Shown here: positions 49,617-60,973 of the stretch, one piece after another | Position numbering within the stretch: position 1 is the first letter of the stretch | How the letters are laid out: the number at the start of each line of letters is the position of its first letter | Assembly (NCBI GenBank): GCA_019009955.1 | Contig: CM032230.1 | Span: 4,512,001-4,576,000 of the forward strand | Direction: 5' to 3' | DNA length: 64,000 nucleotides | Source of the DNA: Riptortus pedestris | Lineage: Eukaryota; Arthropoda; Insecta; Hemiptera; Alydidae | The notes under the pieces: model-generated | Databases searched by the model: none | Told to the model about the DNA's origin: nothing | Seen by the model: only the letters and a program-made list of their open reading frames with translations | Position numbers and translations under genes: made by a program

Positions 49617-50632
49617 CAGATTTACCCTAAGGGAGATCTTGAGGTAATACTCACGAGGTGATTTTCATAAATTTTCCTCAAATGTCCATCGATCCTCCCC
49701 AGGAGATGACGAAAATGAGGGACGTTCAAAATTATATATATATATACTGCTCAAAATTGAATAGGGATATTGGTTATTTTTTCTTATTCTATTCATTTTA
49801 ATTAAATCGATCTTAATTAAATTTCTTTTTTATGGGGGAAAAAAGACAATAATCTCTAATAAATATTAATGATATTTATAATAAAAAAAAAACAAAAAAA
49901 AAAAAATATGCTAGGCCCCATACATACCACAAAACAGCCAATATCCCTATTCATTTTTGAGCAGTTTATATTTGTCTGTTAACGCTCTAGCGGTCGCAAT
50001 TTTTGTTTGATCGTTACAAAACTCGATATTTAACCGTTTTATGTAAAAAGACAGACGCAAGTTCGTTAATGGCTGAAATCGGACTAGAGGGAGAGGGGTT
50101 TAAAGGGAGGATTTTCGAAAATTCGAAATATCTCCGTTATTATGAATCGGATCGAAAAATTGTATAGAATCAATCTTATTGCAAATTAAATTTACGATAT
50201 ATACTGTTATTACATTTATTCTCTATCTTGAATATTAACTGAGATATTTGTATTTTTATGAAGTCTGTACTCGGGTATAGTTTGGATTAGGTCAGCCATT
50301 TTCGTCATTGCTTGGCTCAGGTGGAAGCTTCTTCTAACCTTACATTACCTTCGTTACTTTGTGAGATTTATGCAAATACGTTCTGTTCATCCCCACCCCC
50401 CCCCTTCTTTAGTTCTTGGACTACTAAAATTTGAGATATTAAAATATAAATTATTCTTACAATTCAGAAGCCGTTTCAGTTGGGAATTTATTTTAATTAA
50501 CTGAAAGGTTTCTCATTACCGTTTGTATTTAATCAGGGTGGTGTTGTGTTACCAGTATGAAGATTTCTCTATTGTATAACTTCACATGGGAAATCTGCTT
50601 AGTTTACGCAGCCCCTGCGTGATGGACTTTAC
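49617..50632 (-). repeat. family-A2 copy split by a MITE
   Basis: GCAGATTTACCCTAAGGGAG at the left, interrupted at 49746-49965, continuing TTTGTCTGTTAACGCTCTAG and ending GCAGCCCCTGCGTGATGGAC. Confidence 0.85.
49746..49965. mobile_element. 220-bp MITE inside family-A TA tract
   Basis: Terminal inverted repeats of about 27 bp with one mismatch, beginning CTGCTCAAAA and continuing to GGGATATTGG. The interior is AT-rich with no coding capacity. The element splits a family-A copy exactly in its TA core. It is probably Tc1/mariner-related from TIR style and TA target, but the exact duplication is obscured by the TA tract. Confidence 0.75.
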
Positions 50633-50779
50633 TTATTCGGTAAGGACAAGGTAGCTGTAGGGGACTTATAGAATAGAAATTTCTGTTCTGAAGAATATAT
50701 GACAATGCGTTCATAATCAATCCCTCTGCACTGTTTTGCAAACTGTGAATAATTCAATACATAATCATGGATAGCATTT

Positions 50780-51065
50780 ATTATATTAATCATCATTTTC
50801 AATGTACTTTGATAATTGTGTTTGAGGAATATATTGGCTGCGGTCAGTTAATAGTTCTGTCATATCGTAGGGTATGTGAAGGTTTTTTTCGTTGGTTGCA
50901 GTCTGTCAGAATGTGTTTTATCGTTAGGTGTTTGTTGCAGTATTTGCATATAGGGTTATCAGTCCTTGTCATTAAGTGTCTATGTGTCAGGTATGCGTGG
51001 CCGATCCTGAGTCTGACAAGAACAACTTCCTCCCGTCTAGTCTATGGCTCGATGCCCACTTCTTA
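50780..51065 (-). pseudogene. LINE C-terminal fragment (Jockey/I-type tail)
   Basis: Minus strand reads EEVVLVRLRIGHAYLTHRHL, MTRTDNPICKYCNKHLTIKH and ILTDCNQRKK. This is the 'xxLxRLRIGHTxLTHxxLL...CxxCxxxLTVxHILxxC' tail found after RNase H in Jockey- and I-like LINEs. No RT or RNase H part is left nearby. Confidence 0.7.
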
Positions 51066-51828
51066 ATGGTACTTTTGATACAACATACTGCAGAGGTGGC
51101 ATATATATAAATATATACAAACATATATATACAGATAAATATAAATCATTATGTTTACTTACAAAATCCAATTTGCCTTTGGCAAAAATCTGAAGGATTT
51201 TTATGAAATTGTGTCATGTGAGGAGTCTCATTAGCTCTTCTTTTTTTTTCTAAAGAAGATTCATTAGAATTATCCGTTTAGGCCCTCCCTGAATCCATTT
51301 TGATTGGTTTCAGTATGAAGTCTACACATAGCACATGTAACTCAAAAACAACTGGCCTTAGAATGTTTAAATTCCGTTAGGATTATATGTCCTAATACTG
51401 CCCTAAACTATGAAATAAGTAAAAATGGATTCCGGAATGATCTTCTTCTTCTTTTGCTACCTCCTTTGTGCTTTTCAGCGTGGAGGTGTCTCAGTCCAGG
51501 ACAGCCATGCATCACGGTCCCTGGCCAGAGCTCTCATGGTATTCAGATCCTTCCCTCTGTTATGTCCAAGCCTGGAAATGTATTCTGCGCATGGCCTGCC
51601 ACGAGGTCATCTTCCCGTCGGTCTGGTCTCAAAGAACTTGCTTGGATCCCGGTCTTCGTGCATACGGCATAGGTGGCCAAACCATCTCAGCTGTTTCTTT
51701 TCAACGGACTCTCTGACTGCTGAGACTCCCAAGCCCTCTAGGATCCGCTGATTCCTGCTTCTGTTTGTCCTGTGTATCCGCTATAAGGACTATATCAGCA
51801 AAGATCATTGCTTGGGCTAGGATCGTCC

Positions 51829-52128
51829 TCATATTCCACTTTCCAACCACTGTCCTTGCTGTTCTCCACTACCTATTTTTAGGATCTCATCCATAAATAC
51901 GATGAACAGTAGAGGACTAAGGCTGTCTCCTTGCTTTATACCTATGTCCATGCGAAAGGCTTCCGACTCCCTTCCATTTATCCTTACTATTCCTTTAGTG
52001 TGGTGGTAGGTGGACTTTGTAGCAGCTATTAGTACTCCAGGAATATTCTTAGCTGCTAGTGCTGCCCAAATGTCGTGCCTAGGGACCGTATCGAATGCCG
52101 CCTTAATATCAAGGAACGCCAGGTACAT
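51829..52128 (-). pseudogene. LINE reverse transcriptase, palm
   Basis: Contains YLAFLDIKAAFDTVPRHDIW (catalytic Asp box A) and GIKQGDSLSPLLFIVFMDEI. Past the stop, box C reads FADIVLI instead of FADDIVLI, a one-codon in-frame loss that removes a catalytic Asp. Confidence 0.88.
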
Positions 52129-52182
52129 GCTTTTGCCTTTTTCCCAGGCCTTTCTCCTTAGAGAGATGTGATCCTGGGTCTG

Positions 52183-52713
52183 TCAGTTTGGTCGGAAAAC
52201 AGCCTGTTCCTCCTCCAAGTTTCCCTCCACCAGCAGTCTCAGCTTTCGTTGTAGGATGGCGGTGTAGAGTTTGTAGACCACCTGGGAAAGGCAAATAGGC
52301 CTATAGTTTCCACAGGCACTTGAGCTTCCTTTCTTATGTATCGGGACGAGGATGTTGTACTCCCACTCCTTTGGCATGACTTTTTGAGTGAAAACTTCTT
52401 GAAAGAGTGCTTGGAGGTGTTTACATAGCTCTGTCTCTCCATATTTAATTAGCTCTGGGGCTATACCATCTATCCCTGCTGCTTTTCTTGTTTTAAGCTT
52501 CTCTGCAACTCTTTCCACCTCCTCTTCCCAAATTATATCGTCGTAGACTTCCTTTGCTGGTGCAACTCTACCTGGAGGTGTTTCCTCTCGTGCTCTGGAG
52601 AACACTTCTGCATAGTGGTGGTTCCATCTCTTTTGGATTTCCTCATCCATGGTAAGCAGGTTCCCTCTTTCATCCTTTATATTTCTTATAGGCTTGCTTC
52701 TTTTGTCTTTCAA
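52183..52713 (-). pseudogene. LINE reverse transcriptase, N-terminal half
   Basis: A 176-residue open block: MKDKRSKPIRNIKDERGNLL, RKAAGIDGIAPELIKYGETE, LFQEVFTQKVMPKEWEYNIL and PIHKKGSSSACGNYRPICLS match the fingers of LINE reverse transcriptases. The frame is broken afterwards and resumes at 52128. Confidence 0.88.
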
Positions 52714-53059
52714 TGCCTTGGCAGTTTACCAGAACGTCCTTATGTTATTCTTATAGTCATTTTGTAGGCTCCGGCCGAATTCCTCCCAGCTCCTCTTCTT
52801 TGCTGCTCTGACTACCTGTTTAGCTTCATTTCTTCTTTTGACTAATAGCTCCCAACCTGCCCCACTCTTGGTCCTGTAATATGCTTTCCAAGCCAGCTTT
52901 TTCCTTGCTATTGCAGCTTTAACTCTCTCGTTCCACCATTTGGTTCACTTTACGTTGTCAGATATTACTGCTGTCCCGCATATTGTTTCTGCTGACTCTA
53001 GGATAGCTTTCTTGATCTCTGACAATAACTTGTCTACATTTCTTCTCTCAGTGCTGGTC

Positions 53060-53953
53060 CTAGAATTTCTGGGCCAGAAGTTCTTCAAACCTTGCTTTGT
53101 TTTCAGGTACTTGCAGCTTTACAATGTCTATTTTCTTGTTTTTTTTTTGCTTTTGTTCCTTCCTTGGTTGGAGGATTTGGGTATCTCCAATCAGTAGGTA
53201 ATGATTCGATCCTATTTCGGCTCCTCTTATGACTTTTACGTCACTGAAGAAGCGCCTTATACTCTTGCTATATATAATATAGTCAGTCATGCTGTTTGCC
53301 GCCCTTTCTTTAGCTGAGAAGGTAATTTTATGGACAAGTTTATGTGGGAACCAAGTATTGCCAATAAGAAGGTCATGGTCTATACCATAATCTATCAGCT
53401 TCTGACCATTTCTGTTCCTGGTATGCTCACCTGCACGTAGCCCCATGACACCATGTGCTCCAGCATGGTCTCTTCCCGTCCTTGCATTTAAGCCTCCAAT
53501 GACTATGATCGATCTATTTTTATTTTGCCCTTTGACTACTTCCCTATTAAAGTCTGCATAAAACTGTTTTTTTTTTCCATTGCATCATCATCCTCTGTCG
53601 GGGTGTAGACTTGTATAAGGGGTTCCTAAGGCCAGTTCCATGTTTGCCACTATAATTCTTGAAGAAATAGGCTCCCAGCTTTCGACACGTGCAAACAGCC
53701 TCTCTGACATAATCATTCCAACGCCTTATTTTGCTATCAGCCCAGCTGGTACTCCTGAATATATTAGTGTATAGTCTTTGTCCAGCCTCACTTCTCCTTG
53801 GCCTTTCTTCCTTACTTCACTTATTCCTAGGATATCCACCCTATAGGCCTCTATCTCCTCCACTATTTCTACTTCTTTTCCAGTTAGAGTCTTTATATTC
53901 CATGTTCCAATTCCGGAATGATCAAAACAGATAATTACATGAAAATCTGCCAA
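53060..53953 (-). pseudogene. LINE AP-endonuclease, interrupted
   Basis: Two open blocks: IKTLTGKEVEIVEEIEAYRV to IYSGVPAGLIAK (53953-53726) and GLRAGEHTRNRNGQKLIDYG to IGSNHYLLIGDTQILQPRKE (53446-53060). The SNHYLL box corresponds to the SDHxLV endonuclease motif. A stop at 53726 and frame changes between the blocks inactivate it. The part above 53909 is host DNA read in frame. Confidence 0.8.
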
Positions 53954-54032
53954 CCGAAACGTTTTGCGATTACAATACTAAAGGATGTATTGTAATCGCA
54001 AAATGTTTCGGTTAGCAGATTTTGGTGTAATT
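53933..54032. repeat. 100-bp near-perfect hairpin
   Basis: Arms 53933-53978 and 53987-54032 (46 nt each, 4 mismatches) around an 8-nt loop, with AATTACA at the outside and GCGATTACAATAC at the loop side. It starts 10 bp from the LINE target duplication. Possibly a small MITE. Confidence 0.8.
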
Positions 54033-55985
54033 AAAACAAGGAAGTAAAAATTGTTCTAGGAATAATAACACACATTCTTTTCACATTTATATTTATTCTT
54101 CATTGGTAACACATCCACAACTAAAAATATGTTAACAAAAGAATCTAACAGTATCAAAAATGAAAAAAAAAAAATAATAATGGTCTGGGAAACCGAATAA
54201 CAATATGAGAACTAGCTCGGTACTAAATTGCGGCCGAGTGAGAGGATCGATCCCTCAGAGGCAGCAATGTGTGTGTGTGTGTGTGAGGCGATGGCTTTAT
54301 ATACAGTCGAGATAGAGGGCGAAACCACCCAACACCTCTCCCCAAACCCCTACCTCTACCCCTACCCTCTTCTTCTCTCTTTCTTCATTCAAGAACTCTT
54401 CCTTAGCTATTTCTCTACTTCAGGGGTAACACCTGAAATAAACAAAAACACAATTATCATATTGTATATTATAAATTCAGTCTATATATCAAAAATAAGA
54501 AAACAATTTTTGATTTTATAAAAGATTAATTGTAAACAAAAAAAAAAAACTAATAGCATAGATGTAAAGCCCTTATGTAGCAAGTTGCCTAGAAATATTG
54601 CTGGAATAATGGAGTTTAAAAAATGTCTAATATGCATGAGAGGATCATTCAGTACAGAGCTAAAGAAAAGCCCTTTTCTGGCTGAAGAATAAATAACTAG
54701 TAAAAATTAACTCAATCAGTCCATTTGGATCATATTTCTCAACAATATCGATTGAGCAAGAGATCTATCAGATTTCAGCACTTTTAAAAACTCAAATAAA
54801 TTGTTTATATGCATCACAATCCTGTACTTAATATTTGTTTAATTCTTCCAAATACATACACAGTAAGTTTGAGCCAGTTCAAACTGTGTTGCACTCTTAC
54901 TCCTGAATATGACCCTTAGGTCTCTTCTCTCCCAGATCAGGAGATGCTTATATCTCGAAGGAAGGAGAGATGGAAGTCAGGATTCATGTAGCAAACAGAA
55001 AGCTAGAAGAAGGCAAATCTATTGGCGCTGAAATAGCTTTTACATCTTTTACTAGTGCGTATATACAGAGGCATATTTTTACATAATATTATTGATTTAC
55101 TTTTTTGTAATTTATACAAAAGTTTGTTTCCATATACTTTGAATCTGGTTATCATTAGATATATTTCCTGTTTGCAAAAACATTAGGATAGTTTTCAATC
55201 TTTGAGTAAGATCATTCTGAAATAATGTCAAGAAAAATCATTTTTATGTTCATTCCATTCACTTTGGCGCTTAGAAATTAGAGATTTGAAAACTTGCAAT
55301 GCATTTTTCCACAATTGTGTACTTTTAAATTATGCTCCTGTTATTCAGGCTACGGAGTATATCCTTAAAATTTAATTCAAATCTAAAACCATCACTTTTA
55401 CACTTTAGTTTCTCGAAACCTGACTTTATTAGTTTTATATTATCTGTTTTTATAGTTAATTATTTACTTTTCAGCTTGTCGAACATCTATGGGAAGCTAC
55501 AAAACTTGTGGAGAAAATACTTGTATTTATAAGGAATATTTTGCAGACAAAATTGTCAATTGCCCTTTTATTTCTTGTAAGGATGAACCAGAATGCTCCA
55601 TGCATATATTTGGTGAGAAATATCATGATTAAATTTAATTTTATTTGTTATAAATAGGTATCATTTAAAAAAAAAATTAAGGAGTAGTATACTTAGAAAT
55701 GGAGTGCATGCTCACTGATTTGAATGAAACATTTTTAATGAGTAGTGTTCCTAATGGAAGCAAGAGAACGCACTTGTAAGCGTTTGTATAAAAAAAAAAA
55801 AAAAAAAAAAAAAAGGATAATGATTTGCTGGAAAGTCTTCAGGTGTTGCAAACACGTATATTTGAAAGAGCTTCAGTGGCTCAGTTGGTGGTGTTCTTTT
55901 TTTGTAACAGCAAAACCTCGAGAGTGAATCTCGTCAGGAGCAACTTTTTTGGGGGAATTTTTTTTATTTTTTGTTTCTTGGGCAC
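54033..55985. other. AT-rich stretch, no gene recognised
   Basis: GT repeat at about 54268-54285 with a TATA-like CTTTATATACAG downstream, and poly-A runs at about 55791. At about 55871 TCAGTGGCTCAGTTGGTGG resembles a tRNA A box, followed by a degraded B box, so probably a SINE head. Confidence 0.4.
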
Positions 55986-56225
55986 TTATTTAATGTTAAT
56001 AATTATTATTTATTTATTAATGTCCACTTTTTGCAACTCAGGCTAATTGGGACGAGTTATCTGAAGGTTACCACCCTTTTCTAGCCAGGGTGGGATTTTA
56101 GGATGTTATTTAATGAATTTCGTCACTAAATAATTCCCTTTGCCCAGGCGAGAATCGAACTCGGCACTCTAGGTTTACCATGTGAGATTAAGGTCAACGC
56201 TTTAACTCACATGGCTAACCTGAGT
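55986..56225 (-). mobile_element. tRNA-derived SINE, best-preserved copy
   Basis: Minus strand: GGTTAGCCATGTGAGTTAAA, then GAGTTCGATTCTCGCCTGGG (B box), GGGTGGTAACCTTCAGATAA, and a TTAATAAATAAATAATAATT tail. Confidence 0.85.
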
Positions 56226-57427
56226 TCCTGTTAATAAATAAATAAAAAGTTTTTTTTTAATTATTGGCATTTAATTTTTAGCATTTTCCATATATTTAAA
56301 GAAAACTCGAATGCTTTCTGTCAAAAATATAATAAGTATAAGGAAATATTTAATATTATACAGGAAATATATTACTATTAGTTGAATACACATATATAAC
56401 ATTATCAATAATAACTCTGATATTTTCATAATATTTTTAAACAGTTTTATTTAGCTTCACTTGTATATTTTATTATACAATTAATAAAGATATTTAAAAT
56501 TTTCTATCTCTTGACATAAACATATTCTTTAACAGTTTTATACGTTAGAGCTATATTCTCATTATGCTTTGCCTTGGAGCACTGACATATATTTCTATCA
56601 CAAGTTAAAAATTTTATCAAGTGTCTCCAAAACTGCTCGTATTTGCTCGAAAAGAATCACAATCTATACAGAGGATAGTATTAAAATTCATTCTATTCTT
56701 CATCGCCAATATTTGTTGATATGTTATGTTATGTTTGTTTTGCTTTGAAACTTAGAGATGAAAGAGAATTTTTTTTAAAAAATGGAGTTTTCTTTCGGAC
56801 AAGGTAAAAATCTGCATTTATTAGATGTGCAAGACTTGCCATACATTTATGTTTCGATTGCTTTTATTATCAACATTATCAGAGGGATCAGGAGGGACAT
56901 AACTTTTCCTTGAAGAGATTCCGACAACAGTACTGTAAATTAACATTTTTCCATCCAGGATACCATTTTACAGAGCCTAACTAAAACCATGGTCTCTATG
57001 AACCTTTTGCCTTTTATATCTGCTTCCATAGAATTGGTCTCGGTAACCATCCCTTCCAGACAAATAAACATGCTAAAATTAAGATAGCATGAACTTGTTC
57101 AATTGGCAAGACCACCACTCTCCCAGCTCAATCTAGTTAAGTATCCACTGCCCCCCCCCCATATTTATACATCTGCTATTTTACTATCCAGGTATAGTAC
57201 TGAGTTATAATAAAAATAACAAAATCTTGGCTGAGAGGGCACTGGGAAATTCAAACTCAAAACTTAGTGACTTTCACAGCTAAATAAATTTCAGAGTTTT
57301 GGAACCTCAGTGTTTTACACAGGTCGATCACCTTCCTCAATATGCAGTTGTAACAAACATAAATTTCCACATGTATTTAGATATTTAAAAATCACAAACT
57401 ATGACAGAACAAAAAAATCAAGCTACA

Positions 57428-57655
57428 ATAATAATTATTATTTATTAACATCCACTTTTTGTACAATGGCTAATTGGGATGGGTTATCTACAGGTTACCA
57501 CCCTTTTCTATCTCGGGTGGGACTATGGATTTTATTTAATGAGTTTGTCACTAAATAAATTCCTATTTCCCAGGTGGGAATCGAACTCAGCACTCCAGGT
57601 TTGCCATGTGAGGTTAATGCCAAAGCTTTAGCTATCCTCCATCACATGGCTATCC
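57428..57655 (-). mobile_element. tRNA-derived SINE
   Basis: Same head, body and tail as the copy at 55986 (minus-strand B box GAGTTCGATTCCCACC; tail AATAATAATTATTG). Confidence 0.85.
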
Positions 57656-59122
57656 TCAGCCCCAAGCTACAATTATAAATATACCTTATATATCAACTAT
57701 ACATTACTTTTAACATTTTTATGGCTGCCAGTATTCCACCTGTTGGCTTTCACTTTATTAGAGGTAGATTTGGGGTTAGAGCTACCACTCGTGTTGACTG
57801 TGGAAGATGGTTCTAGGGCTAGTGCTCCCTGCGAGGGCCTCACCTATTAATGGTTAGTCATCATGTTAGCTGTAGTAAATGCAACCATGTTAATAAGCAA
57901 GCAAATAATAAGATGCAGTATTATCAATAATTAGTAAAGACAAAGTACGCATAAAATAATGTTAAATAACATATAAGACCAAAAATACTTCCTCTTTCAG
58001 ATTTTTGCTAGTAAGAAATCATAAATCATTTATTTAATTATGGAAGTAAAGAGGAAAAATACTGAGTATTGAATTGTTCAAATAAACTATGAAAAAGGCT
58101 AGGGAATAATGTGGGAAATAAAAATACACGTATAATAAAATTAATAATGTGGATGTATTTCCAAACATAGACTCTACAAAATGAAAGATGAAAAGCAGAT
58201 AATTTTCGAGAGGATATAGAGAGAAAGCCCCTGAGACGAGTGAAAGTAGGATGAAGCAGGGTAGTCTATACAACATTTATACAAGAAGCTTACAACTCCA
58301 CCTTAGCAAGGTAGATGTGATGCATGGTAAGAATGAGATTATGATAACGTTCCATAATTGGAGAAGGAATGGTCATTTACAAAATTTGGTAAGGATCATA
58401 ACTGTTTGCTGATAATATTCCCAGTGAGGACAATACAAGAAAGTAGTGATCCAATATATATTTTTATTGGCCAGCCAAGGTGTTAGTTAGGCATTTATGT
58501 TCTATAAAATGCCTTTTACCTTGGTGGAAGAATAGAGAAAGGAATTAGAGAGAATGTCTGGATTGAGAAAAACACTGATCCTGGATTCCTGGGCACAGTG
58601 GGATAGGAGGAAACAAGAAAGCAGGCATAAGTACTGGCTAACAAAGCTCTTTGCTCCAACTCAATCACCCACGAATAAATGCATTTTTAGGCTCCATTTG
58701 ATCCGAGGGAGCAAAACAGATAACTGGAAGCGTACAGCAATTGGAGCAGCAGTATTGCCATATAGTGATTCACCTACATATTTCTCACAATTAAGAATGT
58801 AAGCCTGATGAAGAAATCTTAGGCCCCAATAACACTAATCTTCAATGTAAAGAATTGGCTACGTTTCCAATGCAACAATTTATTAAAACGACAGAGCGCT
58901 TTCAATGCAGAACATCATCGTCAGTGCCATGTTGACACACAAAAACAATAATTACTTATCTCTATTAAAATATTTTTGATAAAGTATAGCATATAACAAT
59001 AAAAACGACCTTTCTTAAAACTAAATAACACCTAAAACTTTTCATACATCAACAGACAATTTTTTATTAAATTAAGTAAGTACAAGTAGGTCATTAAAAC
59101 TATCTGAAAGACTTAAACTAGA
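57656..59122. other. AT-rich stretch, no gene recognised
   Basis: An 80-codon minus-strand frame at 58276 begins with a signal-peptide-like MLYRLPCFILLSLVSGAFSL, but I found no splice site joining it in phase to catalase. Around 58900 GACAGAGCGCTTTCAATGCA and CATCATCGTCAGTGCC resemble ends of Penelope-type elements. Confidence 0.35.
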
Positions 59123-59224
59123 CTATTTAGACAAAAAAATACATTCTTTGTTGAACAAAGGATGAGAAGAGAGAGGGGGCTTACTGAAGGTCCTGGATGT
59201 TGACCTGACGTCTTTGGAGCTAGA
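59123..59224 (-). CDS. candidate terminal ATAD3 exon
   Basis: Tentative. A phase-0 open segment beginning SSSKDVRSTSRTFSKPPLSS and ending with a TAG follows an AG at 59225-59226. It would join VEWQ...TYSQ with a compatible phase and a similar Ser/Thr/Lys-rich composition. The polypyrimidine tract is weak and the ATAD3 extreme C-terminus is poorly conserved, so this could be coincidence. Confidence 0.25.
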   Translation of the reverse strand, partial: SSSKDVRSTSRTFSKPPLSSHPLFNKECIFLSK

Positions 59225-59235
59225 CTGACTCTCTC

Positions 59236-59433
59236 TATGGTAAGGAGGCTAATGGTAACAACTTGAGTCAACATCTTCTTTAATATTAATGTTTTTCTTC
59301 GATGTTAGAAGATCCAATTAGAGATATTGGAAGATCCGGTTAGAGATTAGATTGGATCTTCTAACGTTCAAGAAAAACGTTAATATTAAAAATGTTTGCT
59401 GGCTCAAGTTCGTACCATTAGCCATAGTTCCAC
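59236..59433. repeat. imperfect inverted repeat, arms ~85 bp
   Basis: 59236-59319 and about 59350-59433 are inverted copies (TTAGAAGATCCAAT at the loop side, GGCTAATGGTA and CTTGAG further out) around a spacer of about 30 bp. The spacer holds a further partial GGAAGATCC copy. It has no coding capacity. It lies just 5' (minus strand) of the candidate last ATAD3 exon. Confidence 0.7.
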
Positions 59434-60162
59434 CCTGGCTAGAAAAAGGTGGTAACCTCAGATCACCCATAACTCTAATGTACTGTAGCATAAACTGGAC
59501 GCTACTTGTTCAACAAAAACTATCTGATGTGAACAACACATTACTCCTTTGTACTCCTATTAAAGTTAAATAACCAAAATATTGGATTGTACTTTCACTA
59601 AATATTATTTCATTTGGAACTGAAATTTGACATAACTGTTCCAAAGTATTAGATTGAACAATGTCATGGGACCAAAATTGTAGGAATTTTTTGATAAGCA
59701 AAAAAGGGCCAAAACAAATGTTTTCAATATTTAATAGATATAGAAACTTTTGATTTGTTTCCTTCCGTCCTCCTATCACCCCCTCCCCCTCCGCCTTAGT
59801 CGATCATGATCAATAGAGGAGTTGCACAAGTATTTACAATCTCAAATATGAAATTCCAATATTCTAAGGCTAGCTGTTCTTGAGTTATGAGATACATACA
59901 TACTTGGTGACAAAACTAGTCAAAATGGGTTCAAGGAGAGTGAAAACAAATAATTCTTTTGAAATAGAAAGATCAAGAACTTTTACGAATACAATACTTC
60001 CTTTACTTCATACAAAGGAAGTAAATATATATTATAGGCACCTAGAAATTTAGATCCTTTGAATCAAACCTGAAAGAAGAAATCCAAAACCCAATATAAG
60101 CCAAATGACATGCAGAAGAAATTAAGTTTTGTCCAATATCACCACATTAGTCACAAAAAATG

Positions 60163-60937
60163 TTATCTGTTTGTAAAATTAGTGGTAAAGAAACACGAAG
60201 AGGGGGGGGGGGTTAAAAGAATATGTATGCTTACTTGAGAATAAGTAGATTCTTTGGTCGAGTAGGTTATACTCTTAGCCTCTCGCCTTTCTTGCTCTGA
60301 CTGCCATTCAACCTAAAACAAAAAGAAAATTGTGTATCAACAAATATTTTGTAACTTGATTCCAATGTCAATGTTAATGATAAAAATATAACAAGGAATA
60401 ATCATATATTTAAAAAGTCCGTCACGCAGGGGCTGCGTAAACTAAGCAGATTTCCCACGTGAAGTTTTACAATAGAGAAATCTGCCTAATAACAGCTGTA
60501 GTAGTAAGTAACCTCTAAACCTATTCACGAGAGGGACGAATAATTACAAAAACGGCCGCCAGAGCTCACGGCGGCGGAAAGTCCGAACATAGCCACTGCT
60601 GCCGAGCACATGCAGAATACAAATGCAAATATCTCAGTTAATATTCAAGATAGAGAATAAATGTATATAACAATATTTATAGTAAATTTAATTTGCAATA
60701 AGAATGATTCTATAATATTTTTCGATCCGACGTATAGTAACGGAGATATTTTGAATTTTCAAAAATCCCCCCCTCTAAACCCCCCTCCCACTGGTCCGAT
60801 TTCAGCCATTAACGAACTTGATCTCTCTTTTTACGTAAAACGCTTAAATATGAATTTTGGTAACGTTTAAACAAAAATTGCGACCGTTTGAGCGTTAACA
60901 TACAAATATATATATATTTCTATATATATATATATAT

Positions 60938-60973
<36 letters not shown>

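Larger units (their letters stand above)
51443..53909 (-). mobile_element. 5'-truncated non-LTR retrotransposon (RTE-like) with target duplication
   Basis: A minus-strand LINE. The 5' end enters the AP-type endonuclease (WNIKTLTGKEVEIVEEIEAY, RVDILGISEVRKKGQGEVRL). Further endonuclease blocks follow (SMTDYIIYSKSIRRFF), then reverse transcriptase (RKAAGIDGIAPELIKYGETE; FLDIKAAFDTVPRHDI; GIKQGDSLSPLLFIVFMDEI; FADIVLI) and the C-terminal motif RWFGHLCRMHEDRDPSKFFE. The tail is an A-rich AGAAGAAG stretch. ATTCCGGAATGATC occurs at 51429-51442 and again at 53910-53923, a perfect 14-bp target-site duplication. Several stops and frameshifts make it dead. The endonuclease resembles the 'craniofacial development protein 2-like' group usually assigned to RTE elements; the clade is inference. 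Confidence 0.9.

Noticed and set aside
51425..51751. Overlapping plus-strand open frames of 72-108 codons
   Set aside because: They are antisense to the conserved C-terminus of the LINE (RWFGHLCRMHEDRDPSKFFE).
55868..55945. tRNA gene (TGGCTCAGTTGG A-box-like)
   Set aside because: No good B box or cloverleaf; more likely a degraded SINE head.
58034..58276. Signal-peptide-like frame as the missing first catalase exon
   Set aside because: The N-terminus is hydrophobic and attractive, but no GT donor leaves the one-base remainder needed to join the exon at 45852.
58860..58945. Hammerhead-ribozyme-like motif in a Penelope-type end
   Set aside because: The core reads CTGACGATG rather than CTGATGA and I cannot pair the stems.
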